A DNA stretch of 64,000 nucleotides from Prevotella sp. Lineage in GTDB: Bacteria > Bacteroidota > Bacteroidia > Bacteroidales > Bacteroidaceae. A program made the translations under genes and the position numbers. The stretch covers positions 1 to 64,000 of the forward strand of contig JALEKD010000011.1 in assembly GCA_022769285.1 (NCBI GenBank). The letters run 5' to 3'. Positions 16,127 through 25,661 of the stretch are shown piece by piece (the stretch's first letter is position 1; each line of letters opens with the position of its first letter). The notes under the pieces are model-generated. The model saw only the letters and a program-made list of their open reading frames with translations. It had not been told where the DNA came from and did no database searches.

Positions 16127-17632
16127 TTACAGTTGGGCTATCGCGGTGAAGTTACCGATGTGCTGGATGATGGGCCCCACGGCATCGTAGATAATCTCCT
16201 GTGCCCAGAAGGGGGCTGTACCCAGTCCGGCCACGCAGAAGATGAGTCCGCCCACGGCTAAGCGCTCGTCCCAAGTGGCATCCTTGAGCTTGAGGAACTC
16301 TGGGTTAGGTATCTTCTGGAACAGTATCTTGCCAACGACACGCAGGATGTACACAGCCGTGATGACGATAGACGTACAGGCTATGATGGTACATGCGCGG
16401 TGGAAGGTATCAGCGTTTTCGAACGAACCGATGAAGATGCTCATCTCGGCTACGAAACCAGAGAAGCCCGGCAGACCTAAGTTGGCCAGACCGGCCACCA
16501 CATACGATACAGCCAGGAAGGGCACTACCTTCATCAGACCGCCTAAGTAACGCACGTCGCGCGTGCCGGCACGGTGGTATATCATACCGATAACGGCAAA
16601 GAAGAGGGCGGTCATCAGACCGTGTGAGAGCATCTGGATTACGGCACCGGTGATGGCGGTCTGGGTTACCATGCACAGGGCGAAGAGCACCATGCCGCAG
16701 TGTGACACTGAGCTATAGGCATTGATGTACTTCAGGTCGGTCTGTACACAGGCCGAGAGGGCTCCGTAGACCACCGAGATGGTGGTGAGTATCAGGAATA
16801 CGGGTGCCCAGGTGTCCAGAGCCTCGGGCATCAGGTACATGGCTATGCGGAAACAGCCATAGCCGCCTAACTTCATCAGCACGCCGGCATGGAGCATAGA
16901 CACGGCCGTCGGGGCACTCGCATGACCGTCGGGCGACCATGTGTGGAACGGGAACAGGGCGCCCAGGACGCCAAACCCGATGAAAAGGAACGGGAAGAAA
17001 ATGTTCTGAACCTTTGCGGGAATGTTGGCCATGGCAGCTATCTCGTTAACGTTCATCGTGGTGGCTCCGCTGAAGAAGTATATGGCCAGGATGCCGATGA
17101 TGAGCAGGGCCGAACCGCCCATGAGCATCAAGGTGAGCTTCATGGCTGCATATTCCTTGGCTCCGGTTCCCCATACGCCGATAAGCAGGTACATGGGGAT
17201 GAGGGCCACCTCGTAAAACATGAACATGGTGAACATGTCGGTAGAGATGAAGAAACCGAACACACCCGTGCTGAGCAGGGTGAACCACAGGAAGTACTCC
17301 TTGTGCTGCGAGATGGCCTGCCAGGAGGCAAAGGTTCCGGTGAAAACGATGATGGCCGAGAGTAGGAGCATCACGACCGATATACCGTCGACACCTACGC
17401 TGTAGGCGATGTGCAGGGGCGCAAACCAAGGCGCACTGTAGGTAAACAGCATGGGCGCGGTGTTGCCGGCATGGCGCATCTGGATAAATGTAACGGTAAG
17501 CCAGATGGCAAGGATCAGCAGGGCGCTGGCGCCAGTTACCATTACGCCGCGTACCTGAGCCAGGTTCTTAGAAAACCAGAGCCCGATGAGCATCAGGACG
17601 GGAATGACTACGAATAATGTTAATATACTCAT
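16127..17632 (-). CDS. nuoM: NADH-quinone oxidoreductase subunit M
   Basis: 501 aa with about 14 helices, the central antiporter-like proton channel. Signatures: MFMFYEVALIPMYLLIG with the key Glu near residue 140, PFHTWSPDGHASAPTAVSMLHAGVLMKLGGYG, and LPGFSGFVAEMSIF. Lies 13 bp after nuoL. Confidence 0.97.
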   Translation of the reverse strand: MSILTLFVVIPVLMLIGLWFSKNLAQVRGVMVTGASALLILAIWLTVTFIQMRHAGNTAPMLFTYSAPWFAPLHIAYSVGVDGISVVMLLLSAIIVFTGTFASWQAISQHKEYFLWFTLLSTGVFGFFISTDMFTMFMFYEVALIPMYLLIGVWGTGAKEYAAMKLTLMLMGGSALLIIGILAIYFFSGATTMNVNEIAAMANIPAKVQNIFFPFLFIGFGVLGALFPFHTWSPDGHASAPTAVSMLHAGVLMKLGGYGCFRIAMYLMPEALDTWAPVFLILTTISVVYGALSACVQTDLKYINAYSSVSHCGMVLFALCMVTQTAITGAVIQMLSHGLMTALFFAVIGMIYHRAGTRDVRYLGGLMKVVPFLAVSYVVAGLANLGLPGFSGFVAEMSIFIGSFENADTFHRACTIIACTSIVITAVYILRVVGKILFQKIPNPEFLKLKDATWDERLAVGGLIFCVAGLGTAPFWAQEIIYDAVGPIIQHIGNFTAIAQL

Positions 17633-17645
17633 GATAGTTTATGCT

Positions 17646-19598
17646 CTAAAGACAAAGAAGGATTAATGATATAGCTACGCTGCCCGTGATAAACCACACA
17701 GCGTACTGCCGTACGTCGCCACTCTGCCATGGACGGATGCTCTCGCCGGCTTCCTGGGTGCTCCAGGCCATGAAGTTCATCGCGCCGTCAATGACGTGGC
17801 GGTCAAACCATGCAATGGGCTTAGAGAAGAGGCCGAATACAATCTGGTGAGTGAAGAACTGCCAGGCATCGTCTATATAGAAACGGTTGAGGGCCGCCTT
17901 GTGCAGGCGGGGCAGCTTCTTGGCCAGGGTGTCGGCCAGCGGGGTCTTCTTGGGGGCATACATATAGGTGGCTAAGGCTATGCCGATAATGGCCACGATA
18001 ATGCTGGTGGTGGCCACCTGGGCATTGATGTGTATGTCGTAGCTCTGGCCAGTGGCCGAGATGAAGTGTCCGAATGGTATCAGACCGGCCACACACGAGA
18101 TGGCGGCCAAGAATACCAGCGGACCCCACATTACGAAGGGTACTTCCTGTGGTTTGCGGCGGTTCTCAGGGTCAAGCTCGTAGTAGCTCTGGCCCCAGAA
18201 TATCACGTAGTAGAGTCGGAACATGTAGAAAGCGGTCATACCGGCAACCAGGGTCATAAAGTAGCCCATAAAGGGTGAGAACTGGAAGCAGGCGGTAATG
18301 ATTTCGTCCTTAGAGAAGAAACCGGCGAACGGGGGAATACCTGCGATGGCCAGACAGCCTATCAGGAAGCAGATGTTCGTGATGGGCATGTACTTGTGAA
18401 GTCCACCCATGTACTCCTTGAAGTTACTGCCGATGATAACGATAATGGCACCAGAGCAGAGGAAGAGCAGGGCCTTGAACATGGCATGTGTGAAGAGGTG
18501 GAACATGCCGGCCATATAGCCCAGACCACCCTCGTGGTTATCTATGGCGGTACATACGCCGAGGGCCACCAACATGTAGGCTATCTGAGAGATGGTAGAA
18601 AAGGCCAAGCCTCTCTTGATGTCGCGCTGGCAGCATGCTACGGCTGCAGCGTAGAACGCGGTGAACGCAGCGATGTAAGCTACCCAGTGCAGGGCATTGG
18701 GGGCGTACTGTACCCAGATAGGGAACAGGCTCGCTACCTGATATACACCGGCCACAACCATGGTGGCGGCATGGATGAGGGCCGACACAGGCGTAGGGCC
18801 TTCCATAGCATCGGGCAACCAGATGTGCAGGGGGAACATGGCACTCTTACCGGCACCACCGATAAACATCAGGAACAGGGCCGTAGGCAAGATGAACGCT
18901 GCGCCGGGCAGGGTAGATGCCAAGGTGGCATCGGCTGTCTGGTCGTAGTTGAATGTGCCTACATAGAAGCTGTAGAAGAGAATACCGATTAGGAAGAACA
19001 GATCAGCGAAGCGCGTTACGATAAAGGCTTTCTTGCTGGCGTGTACAGCGGCATGCTTGGGGTAATAGAAACCGATAAGCAGGTACGAGCATACGCCCAC
19101 TAACTCCCAGAACAGGTACATCTGGAAAATATTAGTAGCCACTACCAGGCCCAGCATGGACATGGTGAACAGGCTGAGGTACGCGTAGAAGCGCTGGAAA
19201 CCCTTCTCGTAGCCCTCGACCTTATAGTGCTCGTCGCGCTCGGCCATGTAGCCAAAGGAGTATATGTGTACCATAAAGCTCACTGTTGTAATGACGATAA
19301 GCATCATCACGCTGATGGGAGTGAGCCTGAAACCTATATTAAAGGTAAGCAGGTCATTAAACTTCAGCCACGTCAGGTTGAATACCGTTTCCGTGGGGTA
19401 CAGGCCGGTGGCAGCGTTTCTTCCTATGGCGAAGAAATACTCATAGGCAGTGTACACAGACATGCCGAAGACACATCCCAGTACGATGGTGCCAATGACG
19501 CCGGCTACCTGCTTCTTCATCTTCATGCCCGTAAGTCCCAGTACCAGGAAGCTGAGCAGCGGCAGAAGAAGTATTAAAAATGCATAACTGTAATTCAT
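17646..19598 (-). CDS. nuoL: NADH-quinone oxidoreductase subunit L
   Basis: 650 aa with about 16 helices; the distal antiporter-like subunit, whose long C-terminal lateral helix spans the membrane arm. Motifs: LFWELVGVCSYLLIGFYYP (proton-path Glu), SAMFPLHIWLPDAMEGPTPVSALIHAATMV and GIPPFAGFFSKDEI. Length is in the usual range (about 610-650). Starts 8 bp after nuoK. Confidence 0.98.
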   Translation of the reverse strand: MNYSYAFLILLLPLLSFLVLGLTGMKMKKQVAGVIGTIVLGCVFGMSVYTAYEYFFAIGRNAATGLYPTETVFNLTWLKFNDLLTFNIGFRLTPISVMMLIVITTVSFMVHIYSFGYMAERDEHYKVEGYEKGFQRFYAYLSLFTMSMLGLVVATNIFQMYLFWELVGVCSYLLIGFYYPKHAAVHASKKAFIVTRFADLFFLIGILFYSFYVGTFNYDQTADATLASTLPGAAFILPTALFLMFIGGAGKSAMFPLHIWLPDAMEGPTPVSALIHAATMVVAGVYQVASLFPIWVQYAPNALHWVAYIAAFTAFYAAAVACCQRDIKRGLAFSTISQIAYMLVALGVCTAIDNHEGGLGYMAGMFHLFTHAMFKALLFLCSGAIIVIIGSNFKEYMGGLHKYMPITNICFLIGCLAIAGIPPFAGFFSKDEIITACFQFSPFMGYFMTLVAGMTAFYMFRLYYVIFWGQSYYELDPENRRKPQEVPFVMWGPLVFLAAISCVAGLIPFGHFISATGQSYDIHINAQVATTSIIVAIIGIALATYMYAPKKTPLADTLAKKLPRLHKAALNRFYIDDAWQFFTHQIVFGLFSKPIAWFDRHVIDGAMNFMAWSTQEAGESIRPWQSGDVRQYAVWFITGSVAISLILLCL

Positions 19599-19606
19599 TG
19601 CTCTTT

Positions 19607-19918
19607 TTAGAATTTCATGTTTTCAATACTGTTCACCTGGTCACTGTGGTAGTTACGGTAAACATTAATAATAATAGCCAGAGCCACGGCGGTCTCAGCG
19701 GCGGCCACACCGATGGAGAACAGTGTGAAGAAGAAACCCTCAAGCTGCCCTGGGAACAGGATGCGGTTAATCACCGCGAAGTTCAGATCGACCGAGTTGA
19801 GTACCAACTCTACCGAGATGAGCATGGCTATAAGGTTGCGGCGGGTAACAAACCCGAATACGCCGATGAAGAACAGCAGCGAGCTAACCACGAAGTACAA
19901 TTCTACGGGTATTGTCAT
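19607..19918 (-). CDS. nuoK: NADH-quinone oxidoreductase subunit K
   Basis: 103 aa from the ATG at 19918 (MTIPVELYFVVSS), close to the family norm of about 100. Three helices with the conserved Glu in LISVELVLNSVDLNF and a second Glu in AAAETAVALAIII. The start overlaps the nuoJ stop (ATGA), which supports it over an upstream in-frame Met. Confidence 0.97.
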   Translation of the reverse strand: MTIPVELYFVVSSLLFFIGVFGFVTRRNLIAMLISVELVLNSVDLNFAVINRILFPGQLEGFFFTLFSIGVAAAETAVALAIIINVYRNYHSDQVNSIENMKF

Positions 19919-20436
19919 TTCTGATCCTCCTTTCTTGCAATCATTATGCCTCCGATGATACATGCCAGCAGGAATACTGATATGAACTCGAAGGGAAGTA
20001 CATACTGGTATTTCTCAGAACCTACCAGGGCGTTGCCTATTACGTCCATGCTGATTTCCTTGTCTGCCAGCTTGGCGGCCTCGTTGATAAACTGGTTCTT
20101 GAGGATTACGGCCACTACGGTGGCCAGGCCTATGATCGATATGAGGGCACCGCCCACTACGCGGTTGCCTTTAAGCCGCTCTACCATACCCTGCAGGGTG
20201 CGCTTGCTGACCAACTGTATGGCAAAAACGTACAGCACGGTGATGCCACCGGCATACACGGCAATCTGCGCAGCGCCTAAATAGGTGTAGTCGAGCAGGA
20301 AGAACATACCGGCGATACCGAAGAGTACAAAGAGCAGATAAGTGGCTGCGCGCATGATGCGCTTGGTCATCACACACATGATGGCTGAGCCAAGAATGAC
20401 TACGGCCAGAATACAGAACATTACAAGATTTGCCAT
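19915..20436 (-). CDS. nuoJ: NADH-quinone oxidoreductase subunit J
   Basis: 173 aa with five helices. The family feature is the glycine- and tyrosine-containing third helix (YLGAAQIAVYAGGITVLYVFAIQL). It forms part of the membrane arm at the junction with the quinone module. Coupled to nuoK by a 4-bp overlap and 7 bp after nuoI. Confidence 0.96.
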   Translation of the reverse strand: MANLVMFCILAVVILGSAIMCVMTKRIMRAATYLLFVLFGIAGMFFLLDYTYLGAAQIAVYAGGITVLYVFAIQLVSKRTLQGMVERLKGNRVVGGALISIIGLATVVAVILKNQFINEAAKLADKEISMDVIGNALVGSEKYQYVLPFEFISVFLLACIIGGIMIARKEDQK

Positions 20437-20443
20437 AATCTAT

Positions 20444-20974
20444 TTACTTGGTTTTAGTGTTAAACTTACCGATTACGAGGGGAGCGCCACCATCGATGAG
20501 GTTGGGCAGGCTGCCGCCCTTGTAGACCTCTTTGTCCAAGTGGAACACCAGTTTCTCGCGGTCGAAGACTGCGTTCTCAAAGTCGTTGACGAATTTGATG
20601 GCGCCGAAGTTGCAGGCGTTCACGCAGAGTTCGCAGAACATGCAGTCGCCCAAGTCGTACTGATAGTCGACGAGCTTGCGCTTCTTCTTGCCAGTCTCAG
20701 GGTCCTCTACCATCTCAGTAGTAATCTTGATGGTGTCGTTCGGACACGATTTCTCACAAAGAGTACAGCCCACGCACTTGTAGCTCTCGTCCTCGTTGCG
20801 CTCAAACACCAAGCGGCCACGGAAGCGGGGAGACACATGGAGTGTAGTCTTGCGGTTCTCAGGATACTGCTCGGTGCTCTTGGGTGTGAAGTACTCCTTC
20901 ATGGTAGTCTTCATACCCACGGCGAGGGTCTTCACACCCTCGGCAATACCTTTGAAATATGAATTGTTAGACAT
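20444..20974 (-). CDS. nuoI: NADH-quinone oxidoreductase subunit I (2x 4Fe-4S ferredoxin)
   Basis: 176 aa. Carries clusters N6a and N6b on the electron path to NuoB. Both 4Fe-4S motifs are complete: Cys67, 70, 73 and 77 (CVGCTLCEKSCP) and Cys111, 114, 117 and 121 (CMFCELCVNAC). Since NuoEFG are absent here, this subunit may lie close to the point where electrons enter; the donor is not encoded in the window. Confidence 0.97.
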   Translation of the reverse strand: MSNNSYFKGIAEGVKTLAVGMKTTMKEYFTPKSTEQYPENRKTTLHVSPRFRGRLVFERNEDESYKCVGCTLCEKSCPNDTIKITTEMVEDPETGKKKRKLVDYQYDLGDCMFCELCVNACNFGAIKFVNDFENAVFDREKLVFHLDKEVYKGGSLPNLIDGGAPLVIGKFNTKTK

Positions 20975-21041
20975 ATTGTATTGTTTATCTGAATGTTAAA
21001 TCCTATCTTGTTGTTATTATCAGGATGGTTGTAGCTGCGGC

Positions 21042-22127
21042 TTATCCGTGTATGCCCAAGGCTACACATACGGTCATCAGTACCAGGATAATCAGTGACA
21101 ACGGCATGAGATACTTCCATTCCAGCGTGAGTATCTGGTCGATACGCAGACGGGGGAACGTCCAGCGTACCCACATCAACAACCATACCACGGCAAATGT
21201 CTTACCGAAGAACCATACGAAGCCTGGTATGGCGTTCATAACGGTATCAAAGCCGGCTATACCTATATTAATAGGAGCCCAGCCGCCAAGGAACACCGTA
21301 GAGGCGATACCAGAGATAACGAAAAGGTTGAGGTATTCGGCCAGATAGTAGAACCCGAAGCCCATACCCGAGTACTCGGTATGATAGCCGGCGGTCAGCT
21401 CGCTCTCAGCCTCGGCCAGGTCGAACGGGCCACGGTTGGCCTCGGCGTTGCCAGCCACCAGGAAAACCAAGAAAGCCAGTATGGCGGGAACATGTCCCTT
21501 GATGATGAGCCAGTTCCAAGGCCCTGTCTGAGCCTCGACAATGCCGCTCACCTGCATGGTGCCTGTGAGCACTACGGCAGAGATGAGGCAGAGTCCGAGA
21601 GACATCTCGTAGGAAATCATTTGTACGGCACCACGCATGGCCGATACCACGGAGTACTTGTTGTTAGAGCCCCAACCGGCCAAGAATATGCCCAGCACGC
21701 CAATAGAGCTGATGGCTGTGATGAGGAACACGCCGACATTGAAGTCGAGGATGTTGGCTCCTCTATTCCAAGGCAGGAACGAGAAGGTGCCCACTGAGGC
21801 GATGATTACGAGGAACGGCGCCAGGTAGTAGAGCATCTTGTCGGCTCTGTCTACGGCGAATATCTCCTTGATCAACATCTTGAGCACATCGGCAAACACC
21901 TGGAAGATACCCCAAGGGCCTACACGCATGGGGCCCAGGCGGCACTGGAAATAGGCGCACACCTTGCGCTCCATGAAGATGAGCACGATAGCTATCAGGG
22001 CATAGGCAGTAAGAATACACACACCGACCAGCACGCACTCTATCAGTATCGACCAGAAGTCGCCAAGGCCCAGGGTCTGGCGGAGAAGGCTGTCGATAAA
22101 TGTTGTTACTATCTTAAAATCAAACAT
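21042..22127 (-). CDS. nuoH: NADH-quinone oxidoreductase subunit H
   Basis: 361 aa with about eight helices. It forms the quinone chamber with NuoB and NuoD. Motifs: ERKVCAYFQCRLGPMRVGPWGIFQ near residue 52, and NRGPFDLAEAESELTAGYHTEYSGM (~233-257) with the conserved acidic residues. The gap to nuoI is 67 bp. Confidence 0.98.
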   Translation of the reverse strand: MFDFKIVTTFIDSLLRQTLGLGDFWSILIECVLVGVCILTAYALIAIVLIFMERKVCAYFQCRLGPMRVGPWGIFQVFADVLKMLIKEIFAVDRADKMLYYLAPFLVIIASVGTFSFLPWNRGANILDFNVGVFLITAISSIGVLGIFLAGWGSNNKYSVVSAMRGAVQMISYEMSLGLCLISAVVLTGTMQVSGIVEAQTGPWNWLIIKGHVPAILAFLVFLVAGNAEANRGPFDLAEAESELTAGYHTEYSGMGFGFYYLAEYLNLFVISGIASTVFLGGWAPINIGIAGFDTVMNAIPGFVWFFGKTFAVVWLLMWVRWTFPRLRIDQILTLEWKYLMPLSLIILVLMTVCVALGIHG

Positions 22128-22165
22128 GCTATGTTCTCTTTTGTTACTTACACATTATTATATTG

Positions 22166-23737
22166 TTATCTGTCCAGGTCAGGAATGACGAAGTCAATAG
22201 CAGCACCGGTAGTGATAAGGTCAGCTATCTTCTGGCCACGGAGCATGGGGTCGAGGGCACCAGTAAGCGACAGGCCCATAGGGCGCATCTTCATGCGATA
22301 AGGCATCTTGTCGCCGTGAGAGTCGAGGTACACGCCGAACTCACCGCTGGCTCCCTCAACAGAGAAGTACCATTGGCCCTCGGGCACTTTGATGATGGGC
22401 TTCTGCTTGATGTAGAACTCGCCATCAGGGATATTGTCTATGAGCTGCTCAATAATGTCGAGGCTCTGGTAGAGCTCCTGGATATGGCAGTAATAGCGGT
22501 CCATCGAGTCACAGCCAGTCATGGTAATCTCCTTCCAGTCCACCTTGTCGTACAGGGCGTAAGGATGGCGCTTGCGGGTATCGTTCTTCCAGCCAGAAGC
22601 ACGCCCGGCGGGACCTGTTACAGCATAGTTGATACAGTCTTCAAGTCCCATGGGGCCTACTCCCTCCAGGCGGTTGTGTGTAATAACGTTGTCGCCGAAC
22701 ACATCCAGATACTCCTGAATCATCGGGCGGAGGTATTTGCACAGAGTCTTAACGTTCTGGACAAAGTTAGGATCAATATCGGCCTGAAGACCACCTATGC
22801 GATAGTAGTTCTGGATGAGGCGACCACCGGTAGTTTCCTCCATCACGTTGAGCACGTGCTCGCGGTCACGCATACAGTACAGGAAAGCTGTCAGGGCTCC
22901 CAGGTCCTGTGCTGTACAGCCCAGGTAGAGTAAGTGGGAGTCGATACGCTGGAGCTCGTCCATGATGGTGCGTATGTATAGGATGCGGTCGCTAAGTTCT
23001 ATGCCCATAGCTTCCTCTATGACACCCACCAGAGCATGCCTGTGCATCATGGCAGACAGATAATTGAGTCGGTCTGTCAGCGCCAGTGTCTGAGGATAGG
23101 TCATGGACTCCCACATCTTCTCTATTCCGCGGTGTATGTAACCCAGATGGGGGTATATACGCTTCACCGTCTCGCCGTTAACTACCGTCTGCAGACGCAG
23201 CACGCCGTGGGTAGAGGGGTGGTTAGGGCCGATGTTGACCACGTAGTCGTTGTCGTCGAAGAGACGCTTCTCGGTAGCCACCAGGTGACCGTCTTTATCG
23301 AGCGAGTACTCTACGGTAAAGTCGCTCTCAGGCTCATCGGTACAGGGGAAGCGGTTAGCCTCGGGGCTCATGTCGAAGTCCTTGCGCAGGGGATGCCCCT
23401 TGAAGTCGGTACGCAGGAAGAGCCTGCGCATATCGGGATGCCCCAGGAACTTAATGCCCACGAAGTCGTACACTTCGCGTTCCAGCAGGTCGGCCACGTG
23501 CCACAGGTTGATTACCGTGGGTATCACGTCCGAGCCATCTACCTTCTTGGCGATGGTCTTGACCGAGCAACGCTCGTTGTTCTGTGTGTTTTCGAGAATA
23601 TATATACATCCGAGACCTTCCTCACCGAAGTCTTCACCGATGATGGTAACAAGGTAATCGAAGTGTTTCTCGTTCTTCAGCTTGGCCATTTCCGTGGCGA
23701 AGCTGTCAAAGCTCAGTTCTATATTGTTTAGCTTCAT
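22166..23737 (-). CDS. nuoCD: Fused NADH-quinone oxidoreductase subunit C/D
   Basis: 523 aa. The NuoC part (residues ~1-150; LLEREVYDFVGIKFLGHPDMRRLFL) is joined to a complete NuoD (~165-523) with NHPSTHGVLRL (quinone-site His), HLGYIHRGIEKM and the C-terminal DPMLRGQKIADLITTGAAIDFVIPDLDR. The C/D fusion is known in several phyla including Bacteroidetes and gammaproteobacteria. 20 bp after nuoB. Confidence 0.97.
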   Translation of the reverse strand: MKLNNIELSFDSFATEMAKLKNEKHFDYLVTIIGEDFGEEGLGCIYILENTQNNERCSVKTIAKKVDGSDVIPTVINLWHVADLLEREVYDFVGIKFLGHPDMRRLFLRTDFKGHPLRKDFDMSPEANRFPCTDEPESDFTVEYSLDKDGHLVATEKRLFDDNDYVVNIGPNHPSTHGVLRLQTVVNGETVKRIYPHLGYIHRGIEKMWESMTYPQTLALTDRLNYLSAMMHRHALVGVIEEAMGIELSDRILYIRTIMDELQRIDSHLLYLGCTAQDLGALTAFLYCMRDREHVLNVMEETTGGRLIQNYYRIGGLQADIDPNFVQNVKTLCKYLRPMIQEYLDVFGDNVITHNRLEGVGPMGLEDCINYAVTGPAGRASGWKNDTRKRHPYALYDKVDWKEITMTGCDSMDRYYCHIQELYQSLDIIEQLIDNIPDGEFYIKQKPIIKVPEGQWYFSVEGASGEFGVYLDSHGDKMPYRMKMRPMGLSLTGALDPMLRGQKIADLITTGAAIDFVIPDLDR

Positions 23738-23757
23738 TGTTCTTATACCTTATTATA

Positions 23758-24483
23758 TTAATCAGCTAAGCCCTTCTTTGGGTCAAAGTCCTCGGGCACG
23801 TCAGTAACGATGATAGGCTTCTTGTTGCCCAGTTTCTCAGCATCGCTCAGGTTCTCGTTGCTCAGTCCGTGCAGTCCGCCCTGGCTCATGGAGAGTTCTT
23901 TCTCGTCGCGGGTCATCTTATGGTTGGCTCCGCCGAAGAATTTCTCTACCTTTACCTTGCGCTGCAGCTGCATCATGCCATAGAGGATAGCTTCCGGGCG
24001 CGGGGGGCAACCGGGTATATACACGTCTACGGGCACCAGCTCGCTGATGCCACGCACCACGTTGTAGCTCTTCTTGAATGGGCCGCCACTGATGGTACAG
24101 CCACCCACGGCCACCACATATTTAGGCTCAGCCATCTCGTCGTACAGGCGCTTGAATACCGGTGCCATCTTGTTGGTAATGGTTCCGGCGCACATGATAA
24201 GGTCGGCCTGTCGGGGAGAGTTTCGTGTTACCTCAAAGCCGAACCGCGAGAAGTCATAGCGGGCACATCCCACAGCCATGAACTCGATGCCGCAGCACGA
24301 GGTACCAAAGGTGAGTGACCAGAGCGAGTTGCTTCGGCCCCAGTTGATGGCGGCATCGAGCGAACCCACCACTACATTAGCGCCGCCCTCGTTGAGCTCG
24401 GCTGCTATCTTCTCCAGGGTGTCATTGTCCTTAAACTCGTCGTAAGGGATACTCTTGATAGAGGCTCTGTTCTTTACTTCCAT
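23758..24483 (-). CDS. nuoB: NADH-quinone oxidoreductase subunit B
   Basis: 241 aa from the ATG at 24483 (MEVKNRAS); an earlier in-frame Met at 24504 is possible. It holds cluster N2, the last iron-sulfur centre before quinone. Ligands are visible: Cys63-Cys64 (GTSCCGIEF), Cys129 (VGGCTISGGPF) and Cys159 (PGCPPRPE). An AAGGAG run 7 bp before this ATG resembles a Shine-Dalgarno site, rare in this phylum. The C-terminal ~50 residues are polar and extend beyond the family core. Overlaps the nuoA stop by 10 bp. Confidence 0.96.
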   Translation of the reverse strand: MEVKNRASIKSIPYDEFKDNDTLEKIAAELNEGGANVVVGSLDAAINWGRSNSLWSLTFGTSCCGIEFMAVGCARYDFSRFGFEVTRNSPRQADLIMCAGTITNKMAPVFKRLYDEMAEPKYVVAVGGCTISGGPFKKSYNVVRGISELVPVDVYIPGCPPRPEAILYGMMQLQRKVKVEKFFGGANHKMTRDEKELSMSQGGLHGLSNENLSDAEKLGNKKPIIVTDVPEDFDPKKGLAD

Positions 24484-24824
24484 TCCAATGCTCCTTTCCG
24501 CCAAGCGTAAGCAAGGCCAAATACCAATACCAACAGGAAGAACCCGATGCTAATGAGTGCCAGGCTTCCAAATTGTCTTACGACTACAGCCCAGGGGTAC
24601 AGCAACATGGTCTCAATGTCGAACACCAGGAACAGGATGGCGAAGAGGTAGTAGCCAATGTGTGCTGGCAGCCACGAACTGCCACGCGTTGGAATACCAC
24701 ACTCAAACGGCTCACCTTTTACCGGGTTGTACGAGCGCGGACCGATTAGCTTGGCGATGACATAAGCAGCCACCACCAGGGTTACAGCCGTCAACACAAC
24801 GGTAATCAACAAAGTGAAATTCAT
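24474..24824 (-). CDS. nuoA: NADH-quinone oxidoreductase subunit A
   Basis: 116 aa from the ATG at 24824 (MNFTLLITVVLTAV). Three helices, with the family segment KGEPFECGIP (Cys loop near the quinone site) and FLVFDIETMLLYPW. First gene of the operon A-B-CD-H-I-J-K-L-M-N, which lacks nuoE, nuoF and nuoG. Confidence 0.97.
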   Translation of the reverse strand: MNFTLLITVVLTAVTLVVAAYVIAKLIGPRSYNPVKGEPFECGIPTRGSSWLPAHIGYYLFAILFLVFDIETMLLYPWAVVVRQFGSLALISIGFFLLVLVFGLAYAWRKGALEWK

Positions 24825-24852
24825 AAAAAATATAACGTTATTATTAATGATT

Positions 24853-24878
24853 ATCTGCGCAGATGGTGTTTTGACACC
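24853..24878 (-). promoter_or_regulatory. Palindrome and hairpin in the nuo leader
   Basis: Between the nuo -7 element and the nuoA ATG lie a 12-bp perfect palindrome (ATCTGCGCAGAT, 24853-24864) and, directly adjacent, a 5-bp stem with a 4-nt loop (24865-24878, GGTGT/ACACC). These could be an operator or a leader RNA structure. No matching regulator can be named. Confidence 0.35.
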
Positions 24879-24887
24879 TTCAGTTTG

Positions 24888-24895
24888 CAAAGGTA
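24888..24895 (-). promoter_or_regulatory. nuo operon promoter (-7 element)
   Basis: TACCTTTG followed by CA on the minus strand fits the Bacteroidetes -7 consensus, 63 bp before the nuoA ATG. The -33 position reads GTTA rather than TTTG. Confidence 0.65.
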
Positions 24896-25040
24896 CTACT
24901 TTTTTTAGAACTTAACTCACTTTTTAACAGAAAAAGCGTGCGCGACACCTATTAATAGCCAAAACACTTACCCTCATGGTTAGCCTATGTGGGCAGGGGG
25001 CACTCGCGGATGCCGAAATTGACGATTTTCTGAAAACTAA

Positions 25041-25325
25041 AAAGGTAAGAAGGTAAAAAGGCAAAAAGCGCTGGGGTGGCGATATCCCCAGGCGGCCCCC
25101 AAGTATTCCAAGGGTGATGGGAAAAGGCAAGCGTAGATGCTGTGGCCGTCTTTACCATTTGTCGCAATAGCCGCCCAGTTGCTATTGCTGCTTTTTTTAC
25201 CTTCTTATCCTTTTACTATTCTCCGTAGTAACCGACCTTTTCGATGCTGGGAGCCGTCATTAGCATACTGGAAGCCGTCATTAGAAACGTGGAGGCCGGT
25301 CTTTTTATTTCTCGTGATGACCGTT
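25041..25325. mobile_element. MITE-like intergenic element (copy C)
   Basis: Inverted A-rich ends (TAAGAAGGTAAAAA at 25046-25059 and its complement at 25194-25207) bound a 162-bp gene-free segment containing CCCCCAAGTATTCCAAGGG, similar to the head of the copy at 52951-53711. Just beyond, 25233-25318 (minus) carries the 21-bp unit array: AAAAGACCGGCCTCC, CTAATGACGGCTTCCAG, CTAATGACGGCTCCCAGC. I see no gene in 24896-25661; the part after this element holds the promoter and leader of the next gene. Confidence 0.55.
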
Positions 25326-25492
25326 AGGGTGCCGAAAGCCAGCGCCAAGCCTACCGGGAGTGCTTCCTGTTTCTGGAAAGAGAAGTTCCGCAGGTTTGGA
25401 TGGCCGCTTCCTCCAGGTCCGCGGCTGACGGTGCTGGTGGGGTGGGGGATAGCCCTGTTTTGTGGAGCGGAGAAAAAAAAGTTGGCGGTTTG

Positions 25493-25524
25493 TTTGGTAA
25501 TATGGTCGAATATAGTTAACTTTG
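25493..25524 (+). promoter_or_regulatory. Promoter of the secreted FAD oxidoreductase gene
   Basis: TTTG (25493-25496), a 20-bp spacer, then TAACTTTG (25517-25524): a near-ideal Bacteroidetes promoter. It leaves a leader of about 130 nt. That leader contains a 10-codon reading frame from ATG 25563, which may be chance. Confidence 0.7.
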
Positions 25525-25661
25525 TGAACTAAAGGTTTGGTACTGCGGTTGTTTCATCCTCTATGACTACTGCATATCCTGCGCCTTGTGGCTGATGCCG
25601 ATAGGCTGGCCGAAGCTATGCTTGGAAACTCTATTCAAGTCTAAAAATACAACCTAATCGA

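Noticed and set aside
25563..25595. Ten-codon reading frame in the leader of the FAD oxidoreductase gene
   Set aside because: Could be a leader peptide, but no codon bias, attenuator structure or conservation evidence is available.
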